A DNA stretch of 64,000 nt from an uncultured Lachnospiraceae bacterium (lineage in GTDB: Bacteria; Bacillota; Clostridia; Lachnospirales; Lachnospiraceae): contig CAJTQO010000001.1 in assembly GCA_910578405.1 (NCBI GenBank), positions 80,020-144,019 of the forward strand, in the 5' to 3' direction. The position numbers and the translations under genes were made by a program. Shown here piece by piece: positions 25,642-33,247 of the stretch. The number at the start of each line of letters is the position of its first letter. The stretch's first letter is position 1. Under the pieces are notes generated by a model that saw only the letters and a list, made by a program, of their open reading frames with translations, was not told the DNA's origin and searched no databases.

Positions 25642-27003
25642 ATGCAGCGGTTGAAGGATATATTGGAGGAGATGTTTGGGGAAAATTTATACCAGGCAGT
25701 GTTAAGCAATCCAAGAGACAGGGAAAAGGTTTTGAAGGTGAAGGTGCGTCCGGTGATGTTAAAAGGGAGGCTGGCATTTCAGGAAACGGCTTACATAGGC
25801 GCGCAGGTGTTCCACAAAAATTTGGATAAGGATAGAATGATAGCAGGGGTGCTGGAATATATGGTGAAGGATTTCCGGCAGTGTGAAATAGAGACGGCAG
25901 AGGGCAGAGCCACGGCTTTGGTCAGCAAAAAAGGAAAGGTTACGGTGAAATGCAGGCGTTTTCACCCCAGTGCAGGACAAATGGCAGGAACAGGATTGGC
26001 AAGGACAGTGGAACCGGGCCGGGCCGGAATGCCGGGGGCGATGGAATGGCCAGGTCAGGCCGGAATGCCGGGGGCGTTGGAACTGCCGGGCCAGGCCGGA
26101 ATGCCGGGAGCGCTGGAACGGGCGGGCCGGGCCGGGCAGGCGGGAAAGACAGGAATGGTGAAGAAAGGAAATTTACTGCATAACAGGGTTAAAAAGTATT
26201 TGCTGGAGGAAGGGAAGGCGGCGCCGTTTCTGGTTGATCTTGGGGTACAGACAAAAGACGGCATGGTGGTAAAGGCAAAATACGATAAATTTAAGCAAAT
26301 TAACCGTTTTCTGGAATTTATTGATGATATTTTGCCCACACTTCCTAAAGGGGAAGAAATCCATATCATAGATTTTGGGTGTGGGAAGTCCTACCTAACG
26401 TTTGCCATTTACTATTATATGAAGGAACTGCAAGGTTATCAGGTAAAGATTACAGGGTTGGACAGAAAAGCGGAGGTAATCCGCAACTGCAACAGTCTGG
26501 CGCAAAAGTATGGCTATGAGGGACTGTGCTTTTTGGAAGGGGACATCGGGACTTACAAAGGAGAGGGGAATGTAGGGCAGAAGGTGGATATGGTGGTAAC
26601 GCTCCATGCATGTGATACGGCTACGGATTATGCGTTGGCGAAAGCGGTGGACTGGGGCGCTAAAGCAATCCTGTCAGTGCCTTGCTGCCAGCATGAGGTA
26701 AACCGTCAGATGGAATCGGAGGAATGGAAGCCGCTTTTGAAATACGGACTGCTTAGAGAGAGGGCGGCGGCTCTTTTCACTGACGCCATACGGGCGAATT
26801 TGCTGGAAGAATGTGGATATGAAGTGCAGGTGTTGGAATTTATTGATATGGAGCATACGCCGAAAAATATTCTGCTCCGTGCAGTGCGCAGGGAAGACGG
26901 CAAGAGGAAAAAGACAGGGGTAAAAGAGATGGCGGCTCGTCTTCAGGTAGAGACTACTTTGCAGAAGCTGCTGCAAAAACAAGAGGAAAGTAAACCAGTA
27001 TGA
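25642..27003 (+). CDS. SAM-dependent methyltransferase (Methyltransf_32-like)
   Basis: The 453-residue protein carries a Rossmann methyltransferase domain from about residue 210: IDFGCGKSYLTFAIYYY (SAM motif I), ITGLDRKAEV, VVTLHACDTATDYAL and SVPCCQHEVN. These fit the PF13679-type family. The substrate is unknown; an RNA or protein target is possible. Between about residues 113 and 175 there is a Gly/Ala/Pro/Met-rich stretch produced by a 36-bp repeat, which probably forms a flexible linker. The start at 25642 follows GAGGGCGG. It overlaps the next gene by four bases (ATGA). Confidence 0.8.
   Translation: MQRLKDILEEMFGENLYQAVLSNPRDREKVLKVKVRPVMLKGRLAFQETAYIGAQVFHKNLDKDRMIAGVLEYMVKDFRQCEIETAEGRATALVSKKGKVTVKCRRFHPSAGQMAGTGLARTVEPGRAGMPGAMEWPGQAGMPGALELPGQAGMPGALERAGRAGQAGKTGMVKKGNLLHNRVKKYLLEEGKAAPFLVDLGVQTKDGMVVKAKYDKFKQINRFLEFIDDILPTLPKGEEIHIIDFGCGKSYLTFAIYYYMKELQGYQVKITGLDRKAEVIRNCNSLAQKYGYEGLCFLEGDIGTYKGEGNVGQKVDMVVTLHACDTATDYALAKAVDWGAKAILSVPCCQHEVNRQMESEEWKPLLKYGLLRERAAALFTDAIRANLLEECGYEVQVLEFIDMEHTPKNILLRAVRREDGKRKKTGVKEMAARLQVETTLQKLLQKQEESKPV
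26026..26130. repeat. 36-bp coding minisatellite in the methyltransferase gene
   Basis: GGAATGCCGGG recurs at 26026, 26062 and 26098, an exact 36-bp period. Each unit encodes 12 residues resembling GMPGALELPGQA. The period preserves the frame, so copy number can vary without breaking the gene. Confidence 0.85.
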
Positions 27004-29537
27004 AGAAAATGATCATAAAATGTTTGTACCTGGCAGCAGTGTTTTTGGTATCGCTTCTGCTGGCCGGTTCTTTTCTGAACCAGGGCAATACGGATATGAC
27101 GATGGAGATGGGGGCGGCCACTTATCCGGTAGTCCATATGCGGGTGGCCGGTAGGGAAGTGAATCCGATGCATGGCTACAAAGAGGCGATGCAGTGCAGT
27201 TTTCAAAGAGACAGCATTACGCCTTTGGGAGAAGGGCGAAGAATTAGTTTTGTGATGGATAAGTACGGGCAGGAGATTGAAAAACTCACGTTTGAAGTTA
27301 GGAGCATAGATGGGCAGAGGCTGGTGGAAAGTACGGAAATTACCGCATATCAGGACACAGAGGAACGCATTAGCGGGGAATTTGTGGTAAAGGATTTGAT
27401 TGAGGCGGATACGGAATATATGTTAGTGTTGCTTGTGGAAAACAGTTGGGGGCAGACGATTCGTTATTACACCAGGATTATTCAGACGGAGGATTACCAT
27501 GAGAAGGAAAAGCTGGACTATGTGCTGGATTTCCATAAAAAGACGTTCAATAAAGATGCTGCCATGGATTTGACGAAGTATCTGGAGTCCAGTGCGGAAG
27601 GCGATAATACCACATTTAGCAAGGTGGATATCCATAGCAGTTTCCAGCAGGTGACATGGGGGGATTTGGAAGTCAATGTGCTGACGGAGCCGGAAGTGAC
27701 GATTAAGGAGTTGGGGGAGCAGACAGGTTCCTTGGAAGTGGAATATCCGGTGTCTTTGGGGGGGAGCAGCGCAGGCGCATTGTTTAAGGTCAAGGAGTTT
27801 TATCGTCTCCGGTATACGCCAGACCGTATTTACCTATTGGATTATGAGAGGACGATGCGGCAGGTTTTTGATGGGAATGGCAGGGCCTTTGCCAACAATA
27901 AAATCTATTTGGGGATATTGCCGGAAGAGGAGATTGGGCTGAAAGAGAGCGACGATGGGAATGTTTTTGCCTTTTCGGACGGAAAGCGGTTATTCTGCTA
28001 TAATGTGACGGAGAATAAGCTGTCCAGGCTGTTTAGCTTTTACGATGGCGACTTTACAGACAAGCGGGATATATGGCCGAAACATGGGATTAAGATATTG
28101 AATGTGGATGAGGCAGGGAATGTACAGTTTATTGTATATGGTTATATGAACCGGGGCAGGCATGAGGGGGAAGTGGGCGTTGCCGTGTACCAGTTCAGCG
28201 GCCTGCTGAATACGGTGGAGGAATTGGTCTATATTCCCGCGAAAAGTACGTATGAGGCGCTCCGGGCGGAGTTGGAGGAATTGGCTTATATTAATAAGTC
28301 CGATATCTTTTTCTTTATGCATGACGGAGCGGTTTATGCGGTCAACTTGGCGGCATGTAATTATGAAGTAATGGTGTCCGGGCTGGAAGTGGGAAGCTAT
28401 AAGGTTTCCGACAGTAACCGGATGTTAGTCTGGCAGACGGGGGGAGAACCTTATGCCTGCCAGGAACTGGTATTAATGAATCTAAGCACAAAGGAACGCA
28501 GGGAGATTACGGCAGGGAGCGGGGAGTATATCGCCCCCCTTGGATTTATGGGAGAAGATTTGATTTACGGGCTGGCCCATATGGAGGAGGTGGTGCAGGA
28601 TAAGACAGGAAGCACTGTATTTCCTATGTACATGGTAAAGATACAAAGTGAAAATGGGGAAGCGCTTAAAACCTACCGTCAGGAAGGGCTGTATGTGACA
28701 GGAAGCCAAATAGAGGGGAATCAGATTAATCTGATGCGTGTGCAGCGTGATGAAGACGGGAATTATATCCCGGCGCCAAATGATCAGATTGTGAATACGA
28801 GGATTGAGCCGGAAGGCGACAATGTGGTGGAAGTGGTGGCGGTAGACCGGTATGAGAAGGTGGCGCAGATTGCAGTAAAGAATGCCGTGGATGAAAAGAA
28901 GTATAAATTTTTAACTCCTAAGGAGGTGTTGTTTGAAGGGGGGAGGGAGATTGTCTTAAAAGAGGAGGGTGAGGGCGTTTTCCGTTATTTTGTGTATGGA
29001 AAGGACGGTGTGGAAGGCATTTTTACGGATGAAGGCGATGCGGTAAATATGGCATATGGACGGTCTGGCATTGTAATTGACGAGCAGGGAGGCTACGTAT
29101 GGGCCAGGGGCAACCGCAGCCTGAAAAACCAGATTATGGCGATTAAAGGGGGAGCTATTACAGAAGAAAAGAACAGCTTGGCGGTCTGCCTGGATTTGAT
29201 GCTGCAATATGAGGGGATTATGCGGAATACGGAATATATGCTCAATAAAGGGGACACAATCCGGGAAGTGTTAGAGGGAAATCTGGAAGACGCCAGGGTA
29301 TTGGATTTGACCGGGTGCAGCCTGGATGCGGTGTTGTATTATGTCAATAAGGATATTCCGGTACTGGCTTCCTTCCACGATGGAAATGCAGTATTGATAA
29401 TAGGATTTAATGAGCTGAATACGGTGTTGGTGGATCCGCTGCATGGCGGGGAGCCGTTTAAGATGGGGATGAACGATTCCGCGCGCATGTTTGAGGAGAA
29501 CGGAAACCGGTTTATCACTTATCAGCGGAAAGAATGA
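27000..29537 (+). CDS. Large exported protein with a C39-like C-terminal domain
   Basis: This 845-residue protein has an N-terminal membrane anchor or signal (residues about 6-24) and is otherwise extracytoplasmic. A β-rich N-terminal part (about 40-165) is followed by a long middle region (300-650) with repeated short β-strand phrases, possibly a propeller (FAFSDGKRLFCYN, FMHDGAVYAVNLA). The C-terminus (about 715-845), with SLAVCLDLMLQYEG, VLASFHDGNAVLIIGF and VLVDPLHGG, resembles papain-like C39 peptidases. The histidine and aspartate are visible, but the usual catalytic cysteine position is not. Substrate and role are unknown. It is translated from an ATGA overlap with the methyltransferase. 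Confidence 0.75.
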   Translation: MKKMIIKCLYLAAVFLVSLLLAGSFLNQGNTDMTMEMGAATYPVVHMRVAGREVNPMHGYKEAMQCSFQRDSITPLGEGRRISFVMDKYGQEIEKLTFEVRSIDGQRLVESTEITAYQDTEERISGEFVVKDLIEADTEYMLVLLVENSWGQTIRYYTRIIQTEDYHEKEKLDYVLDFHKKTFNKDAAMDLTKYLESSAEGDNTTFSKVDIHSSFQQVTWGDLEVNVLTEPEVTIKELGEQTGSLEVEYPVSLGGSSAGALFKVKEFYRLRYTPDRIYLLDYERTMRQVFDGNGRAFANNKIYLGILPEEEIGLKESDDGNVFAFSDGKRLFCYNVTENKLSRLFSFYDGDFTDKRDIWPKHGIKILNVDEAGNVQFIVYGYMNRGRHEGEVGVAVYQFSGLLNTVEELVYIPAKSTYEALRAELEELAYINKSDIFFFMHDGAVYAVNLAACNYEVMVSGLEVGSYKVSDSNRMLVWQTGGEPYACQELVLMNLSTKERREITAGSGEYIAPLGFMGEDLIYGLAHMEEVVQDKTGSTVFPMYMVKIQSENGEALKTYRQEGLYVTGSQIEGNQINLMRVQRDEDGNYIPAPNDQIVNTRIEPEGDNVVEVVAVDRYEKVAQIAVKNAVDEKKYKFLTPKEVLFEGGREIVLKEEGEGVFRYFVYGKDGVEGIFTDEGDAVNMAYGRSGIVIDEQGGYVWARGNRSLKNQIMAIKGGAITEEKNSLAVCLDLMLQYEGIMRNTEYMLNKGDTIREVLEGNLEDARVLDLTGCSLDAVLYYVNKDIPVLASFHDGNAVLIIGFNELNTVLVDPLHGGEPFKMGMNDSARMFEENGNRFITYQRKE

Positions 29538-29719
29538 GAAAAGAGGCGGCTTTTTTGTCTGAGTTAGAACGTGTTTTATCCGGACGGAAAGCGGATGCCA
29601 GGGTCTGCGCAACCAATAGTTGCGGCAGTTCAAACCAGAATAGGCGGTAAGGGGAGCGGGAAATCTTTATAATGGGTTTGTAAAGGCAGATATGGAATGC
29701 AGGGAAAGGAAGGGATAGG

Positions 29720-30589
29720 ATGAATATTGAAATTGCAAACCGATTGGTAAAGTTAAGAAAGGGGAATGGGTTGTCGCAAGAGGCCCTGGCGGAAAAGCTG
29801 GGAATCAGCAGACAGGCGGTGAGTAAGTGGGAACGGGCGGAAGCGTCTCCGGATACGGATAATTTAATTATGCTGGCAAAGCTGTATAGCGTATCGCTGG
29901 ATGAATTGTTGCTGACGGAGGAGGAGAGCCAGGAGCCGTCAGAGGGCGCCGGGGATATGTATCGGCCGGAATACGGCAAAAACCCGGAGCCGGCGGGAGG
30001 GGAAGAAAGCTTCATGGAAGCACAGGAGCCGGAAGCGATAGGAGCCGGAAAGGGCCGGGAAGCGGTTGGGAAAGAATGCCAGTCTGGAGCCGGAGGGCCG
30101 TCGGCGGGCGGAAGCGGGTTTTCACAAGGAGTGGGGGAGGAAGGCATTCCCGTTTTAGATAAGGATGGGAGCGAAGTCCATGTGAGTTGGGATGGCATCC
30201 ATGTGGAAGAGCGGCAAAATGTGGAAGCCGTACATAGGGACGTGGCTGAGGTGCGGATAGAAGGAAAGAAGAGGCGTATGAAATGGGTGGACAGGGGAAT
30301 GCGGTTCCCGCTGCCTGTGTTCGTTGCAATACTGTATTTTTCACTGGGGATGCTGTTTGGCGCATGGCATCCGGCCTGGCTGTTGTTTTTCCTGATACCG
30401 TTATGGTATAGTTTCCTGGGAGCCGTAAGAAAGCGGAACGCACATATCTTTGCTTATCCGGTGTTTGTAACATTCTTGTTTTTATGCGCCGGATTCTTTC
30501 TGGGAGCCTGGAACCCGGGCTGGATATTGTTTCTGACAATTCCGGCATATTATCCGCTGACGTCTTATTGGGCGGGAAGGGGGGAGTGA
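29720..30589 (+). CDS. XRE-type regulator with a C-terminal membrane domain
   Basis: The 289-residue protein begins with a clear XRE helix-turn-helix (residues 5-60, LSQEALAEKLGISRQAVSKWE). A low-complexity Glu/Gly/Ala/Pro-rich linker (65-180) follows. The C-terminus has about four membrane segments. The membrane part contains an internal duplication: LFGAWHPAWLLFFLIPLWY and FLGAWNPGWILFLTIPAYY. This architecture suggests a membrane-tethered regulator reacting to envelope conditions, but no target is evident. GGAAAGGAAGGGATAGG lies just before the ATG. Confidence 0.82.
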   Translation: MNIEIANRLVKLRKGNGLSQEALAEKLGISRQAVSKWERAEASPDTDNLIMLAKLYSVSLDELLLTEEESQEPSEGAGDMYRPEYGKNPEPAGGEESFMEAQEPEAIGAGKGREAVGKECQSGAGGPSAGGSGFSQGVGEEGIPVLDKDGSEVHVSWDGIHVEERQNVEAVHRDVAEVRIEGKKRRMKWVDRGMRFPLPVFVAILYFSLGMLFGAWHPAWLLFFLIPLWYSFLGAVRKRNAHIFAYPVFVTFLFLCAGFFLGAWNPGWILFLTIPAYYPLTSYWAGRGE

Positions 30590-30694
30590 TTCCCCCGAGG
30601 GCGTATAACGCAAGTATGGGGCAGCATTCTATCCGGGCAGAGAAAAGGGGAGTTTTTGGCCGGATGGAACTTAAGAAAAGAGAGGAAGAGAAAA

Positions 30695-31339
30695 ATGGTG
30701 GTTGGTTATTTTAGGAAAATAAGCGCAAGAAGGTTTTGGGTTATGGTAATCGGGAATATTTTTCTTGGGATGGGTGTTAGTATTTTCAAGTTTTCCTGTT
30801 TGGGAAATGATCCTTTCAGCGGTATGGTAATGGCGTTGGCGGAATTGGCGAAGATGGAATACGCGGTGTTCCTGATTTTGTTAAATGCTTTTATTTTTTT
30901 GGTGGAATTGTTGTTTGGCAGGGAGTTTATCGGGGCGGGGACATTGGTGAACGCCTTTTTACAAGGATATATCGTCACTTTTTTTTATGAAATCTGGATG
31001 GGGCTGTTTGGAAAGCCGCAGCAGCTTGCAGTGAAAATAGTCATTGTGCTGATAGGGATGGTGGTTGCCGGGTTTGGCATTTCCTTATACCAGACGCCTA
31101 ACGTGGGAGCGGCGCCTTATGACAGCCTGTCATTGATTATGGCAAAACGGATGCCGAAAATATCCTACTTCTGGTGCCGTATTTTTACCGATGCGTTTAG
31201 CGCGTTGGTTTGCTTTTTGTCAGGCGGACTGATTGGGATAGGGACGTTAGTGACGGCGTTTGGTTTTGGGCCGGTAGTTGAATTTTTCAATGTGCGCTTT
31301 ACGAGGAAACTGTTTAAGCCCGGAGACGATATTTTGTAA
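30695..31339 (+). CDS. YczE/YitT-like integral membrane protein
   Basis: A 214-residue protein with five to six membrane helices. The pattern FLGMGVSIFKFSCLGNDPFSG, GISLYQTPNVGAAPYDSLSLIMA and GIGTLVTAFGFGPVVEFF is typical of YczE-related membrane proteins, whose role is unclear. The start at 30695 follows GAGGAAGAG; the frame extends 13 codons further. It is co-oriented with the XRE membrane regulator 106 bases upstream and may share its transcript. Confidence 0.8.
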   Translation: MVVGYFRKISARRFWVMVIGNIFLGMGVSIFKFSCLGNDPFSGMVMALAELAKMEYAVFLILLNAFIFLVELLFGREFIGAGTLVNAFLQGYIVTFFYEIWMGLFGKPQQLAVKIVIVLIGMVVAGFGISLYQTPNVGAAPYDSLSLIMAKRMPKISYFWCRIFTDAFSALVCFLSGGLIGIGTLVTAFGFGPVVEFFNVRFTRKLFKPGDDIL

Positions 31340-31375
31340 GGAAAGGACGAAAGGGCAGACAGGAGGGGAAAATAG

Positions 31376-31424
31376 AAAGCGGTATGCCATCCGGTTAGGA
31401 TTTCCGTGGGCATACCGCTTTTTG
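31376..31424. terminator. Bidirectional terminator between the YczE-like gene and queT
   Basis: AAAGCGGTATGCC (31377-31389) pairs with GGCATACCGCTTT (31409-31421), with T-rich flanks on both strands. It serves two convergent genes. Confidence 0.85.
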
Positions 31425-31470
31425 CGTTTATATGGAATTTGCACTTATGTTTTTCGTGCAAAGCTTGCGC

Positions 31471-31992
31471 TTAATTTCTGAATATATGTGTTTTATGTTT
31501 TTCAAGAGTGAAAAGAAGCAACATGCCTAAGATTCCGCAGGAAATAATTTCCCCGATGGTTACGGTAACGAAGGAAAACCACAGGGGCCTGACGCCATAA
31601 GCATAGAGCAGGACAAAGGGTACAATAATCATATTTGCAAGAATGGGGGGGAGCGGGGCCATCCACTTGAAATGGCGCAGTTTATAAGTGAACACAGCGC
31701 CGATTAAAGTTGCCAGGCTGCCAAATATAATATCCGGAAGCGCACATCCGGTTAACGTATTGCTGATGAGGCAGCCCACAAACAATCCGGGGATTGCCGC
31801 CGGGGTGAAGTAGGGCAGGATAGTAAGCGCTTCGGAAAAACGTACCTGAATGGCATGATTGGCCAAGCCAAGAGCGTTGGCTAAAAAGGTAAGCGTCACA
31901 TAAAGAGCGGCAATCATTGCTGCCTGGACAAGGGTGAACGGGTAACTTGGGGCGGTCCCTATGGGGACTGCTTTGTTGTTTTGCCTTTTCAT
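31471..31992 (-). CDS. queT: QueT-family queuosine-precursor transporter subunit
   Basis: A 173-residue membrane protein that resembles QueT, the substrate-binding S component of an ECF transporter for queuosine precursors. The conserved stretch RFSEALTILPYFTPAAIPGLFVGCLISN, then DIIFGSLATLIGA and MAPLPPILANMIIV, is typical. It works with the shared ECF energy module, which is not in this window. A CTAAAGGAG site lies nine bases before the start. A leader of about 300 bases with strong secondary structure precedes it. Confidence 0.88.
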   Translation of the reverse strand: MKRQNNKAVPIGTAPSYPFTLVQAAMIAALYVTLTFLANALGLANHAIQVRFSEALTILPYFTPAAIPGLFVGCLISNTLTGCALPDIIFGSLATLIGAVFTYKLRHFKWMAPLPPILANMIIVPFVLLYAYGVRPLWFSFVTVTIGEIISCGILGMLLLFTLEKHKTHIFRN

Positions 31993-32300
31993 ATTTTGTT
32001 CTCCTTTAGTTTTGTTTAACAGAACCGTTTGCGGTTCTGTTCGTCAGGAAGGTCTCGAACTGACGTTATATTTTGTAAAAAGCCTTGATTGGATGCAATG
32101 TCGTAAACGAAAGATTTCCAAAGGGAAGCCACTGATAAAACGCGCCCGGACATGCTTTCGCTCACAGCAGACGCAGCAGAGCGAAGACGGTTAGATGCGG
32201 CGCTATGGGCCGGTGCCTTTCCATTGCCTGGACGGAGGTTTATCATTGCGCCAACCTGAAAAGTTTCAGTGAATGACATTGTGGTTTACGGGCTTTTCCG
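31993..32300 (-). promoter_or_regulatory. Long structured 5' leader of queT, possible riboswitch
   Basis: From the promoter at 32308-32335 the minus-strand transcript has about 300 untranslated bases. Structures include a perfect 10-bp hairpin (32018-32041, AACAGAACCG over loop CAAA) just before the ribosome binding site, and paired blocks CTTCGCTC/GAGCGAA-like and GGCGC/GCGCC farther upstream. QueT genes are often controlled by preQ1 riboswitches; an A-rich tail AAAACTAAAGGAG follows the hairpin. I could not match it to the preQ1-I consensus. Confidence 0.4.
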
Positions 32301-32307
32301 TAGATTC

Positions 32308-32335
32308 ATTATAGCTGAAAATGGGGAAAAGTCAA
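32308..32335 (-). promoter_or_regulatory. Promoter of queT
   Basis: On the minus strand TTGACT (32335-32330), 16 bases and TATAAT (32313-32308) form a strong sigma-A-type promoter. Confidence 0.65.
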
Positions 32336-32368
32336 GCGCTGATTTAATTTTAGGGGATGAGGATAAGG

Positions 32369-32470
32369 ATGCAGGAAGGTTGCGCCGCATTTACAAGGAA
32401 GGGATTTGGGACTGTGAAAGCAGTGAATATTGTATGGATAGGCTGGCTGAAAAGTATGGGGCTGAAATAA
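32369..32470 (+). CDS. Possible 33-residue peptide
   Basis: ATG 32369 follows GAGGATAAGG and the frame ends at TAA 32468-32470, three bases before a strong hairpin. The peptide is basic and has a hydrophobic stretch (AVNIVWIGWLKSMGLK), suggesting a short amphipathic or membrane-active helix. No homology is recognised. It may be chance: another frame is open across this area too. Confidence 0.25.
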   Translation: MQEGCAAFTRKGFGTVKAVNIVWIGWLKSMGLK

Positions 32471-32473
32471 GCG

Positions 32474-32517
32474 GGGCGGCAGTCGTTAGAGGTTTAACGA
32501 CTGCCGCCCTTATTTTG
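32474..32517. terminator. Strong hairpin between the small ORF and the XRE gene
   Basis: GGGCGGCAGTCGTTA (32474-32488) pairs perfectly with 32495-32509. TTATTTT follows on the plus strand. It may terminate the XRE gene on the minus strand, but the better T-tract is on the plus side. Confidence 0.7.
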
Positions 32518-32549
32518 CATGTTTTGTCTTTATCCCGGCTTATGGAGAT

Positions 32550-32897
32550 TTATTCCCGTGGCGGCATTGCCGGAGAGCTTTTTTGAGACATACATTCTGC
32601 CACTTTTATAAGCGCAGTTAAGTCACTGTCCGTTAAGCCGTCGAGATTTTTGTTCAGTTTATTGAGCAGCTCAGGGCGGCTGGGCGGGTTTGTTTCCTGA
32701 AAAAATTCGGATAAGGAAATTCCCAAAGCTTCGCAAATCATGCTTAAAGAGTCGATGGTCGGTTTCTGCTTGCCCAGCTCAATTTGGCGGACGAACCCTT
32801 GGGACAGGCCGGACTGGTTCGCAAGTTTGTTTACCGTTATATTTTTTGCTTGTCTTAATTGGGTAATTCGCTCTGCAACGTTCATTTGTTTCACCAT
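32550..32897 (-). CDS. XRE-family transcriptional regulator
   Basis: A 115-residue soluble protein with an N-terminal helix-turn-helix (residues 8-62, ITVNKLANQSGLSQGFVRQIELG) and a helical tail probably used for dimerisation. It lacks a sensor domain. No good ribosome binding site is visible before 32897; a second ATG at 32885 is also possible, and a leaderless mRNA could explain this. It is divergent from the candidate RNA at 33003-33145 and shares the control region with it, so it could regulate that RNA. Confidence 0.85.
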   Translation of the reverse strand: MVKQMNVAERITQLRQAKNITVNKLANQSGLSQGFVRQIELGKQKPTIDSLSMICEALGISLSEFFQETNPPSRPELLNKLNKNLDGLTDSDLTALIKVAECMSQKSSPAMPPRE

Positions 32898-32967
32898 AAT
32901 TGAATTTCAGTTCTGTAAGGTATTCTAAGGATAACATGATTTTCTTAGAAAACTTACATTTATAGTA

Positions 32968-32996
32968 TTGACAGAGTGAATTTATAATATTATACT
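32968..32996 (+). promoter_or_regulatory. Strong orphan plus-strand promoter
   Basis: TTGACA (32968-32973), a 17-base spacer and TATACT (32991-32996) match a near-consensus sigma-A promoter. No plus-strand gene follows for thousands of bases; the structured RNA candidate begins within 30 bases. Confidence 0.7.
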
Positions 32997-33002
32997 TTTA
33001 GA

Positions 33003-33145
33003 TGAGTCAAAAAATGCCAAAAATATAAAACAGATTGGTTTTGCGTAGCGCATAAGGAGTGTTGCAATCCTCTTTTACATGTCAGTATTATGCGTGTAAA
33101 GCGGGAATGTCTTATCTGCATTACGTTAAGCCAATCTGTTTTTGT
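33003..33145 (+). ncRNA. Candidate structured noncoding RNA of unknown class
   Basis: Transcription from the promoter above would yield an RNA of about 140 bases. Its ends pair in a long helix: 33027-33047 (starting AAAACAGATTGG) with 33122-33142, continuing through 33048-33056 with 33112-33120. This encloses two small hairpins, 33057-33071 (GGAGTGTTGCAATCC) and one with TTTACA/TGTAAA arms near 33074-33100. The 3' arm runs into TTTTTGTG, a likely terminator. There is no open frame of note. The closed-helix shape recalls 6S-like RNAs, but length and sequence do not let me assign it. A minus-strand transcript or a small mobile element is possible. Confidence 0.5.
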
Positions 33146-33167
33146 GTCTGCGGACAGATAGAGCAAA

Positions 33168-33247
33168 GCATAATCCCATTTTGGGGCGTTTACTGCTGCC
33201 GGCAGCCATAAACAGTTATTGGTTGCTGGCAGCGCCCCCTATTATGC
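33168..33247. other. Inverted repeat overlapping the prs stop codon
   Basis: GCATAAT (33168-33174) pairs with ATTATGC (33241-33247), GGGGCG with CGCCCC, and 33196-33207 with 33221-33232 by two G·U pairs. The right arm contains the prs stop. No T-run follows, so this may be a 3'-end stabiliser or a weak terminator. Confidence 0.55.

Noticed and set aside
32018..32050. The queT hairpin as a preQ1-I aptamer
   Set aside because: The short perfect stem with a 4-base loop does not give the required CU-rich loop and pseudoknot; kept only as an unassigned leader.
32121..32134. AAGGGAAGCCACTG on the plus strand, like part of a cobalamin riboswitch
   Set aside because: The other conserved B12 elements are missing, and queT is transcribed on the opposite strand.
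32016..32279. An 87-codon frame on the minus strand inside the queT leader
   Set aside because: No ribosome binding site, basic Ser/Arg-rich composition, and it overlaps the structured leader.
32269..32586. A 105-codon frame on the plus strand
   Set aside because: It runs through the queT promoter and the strong hairpin and overlaps the XRE gene end; no ribosome binding site.
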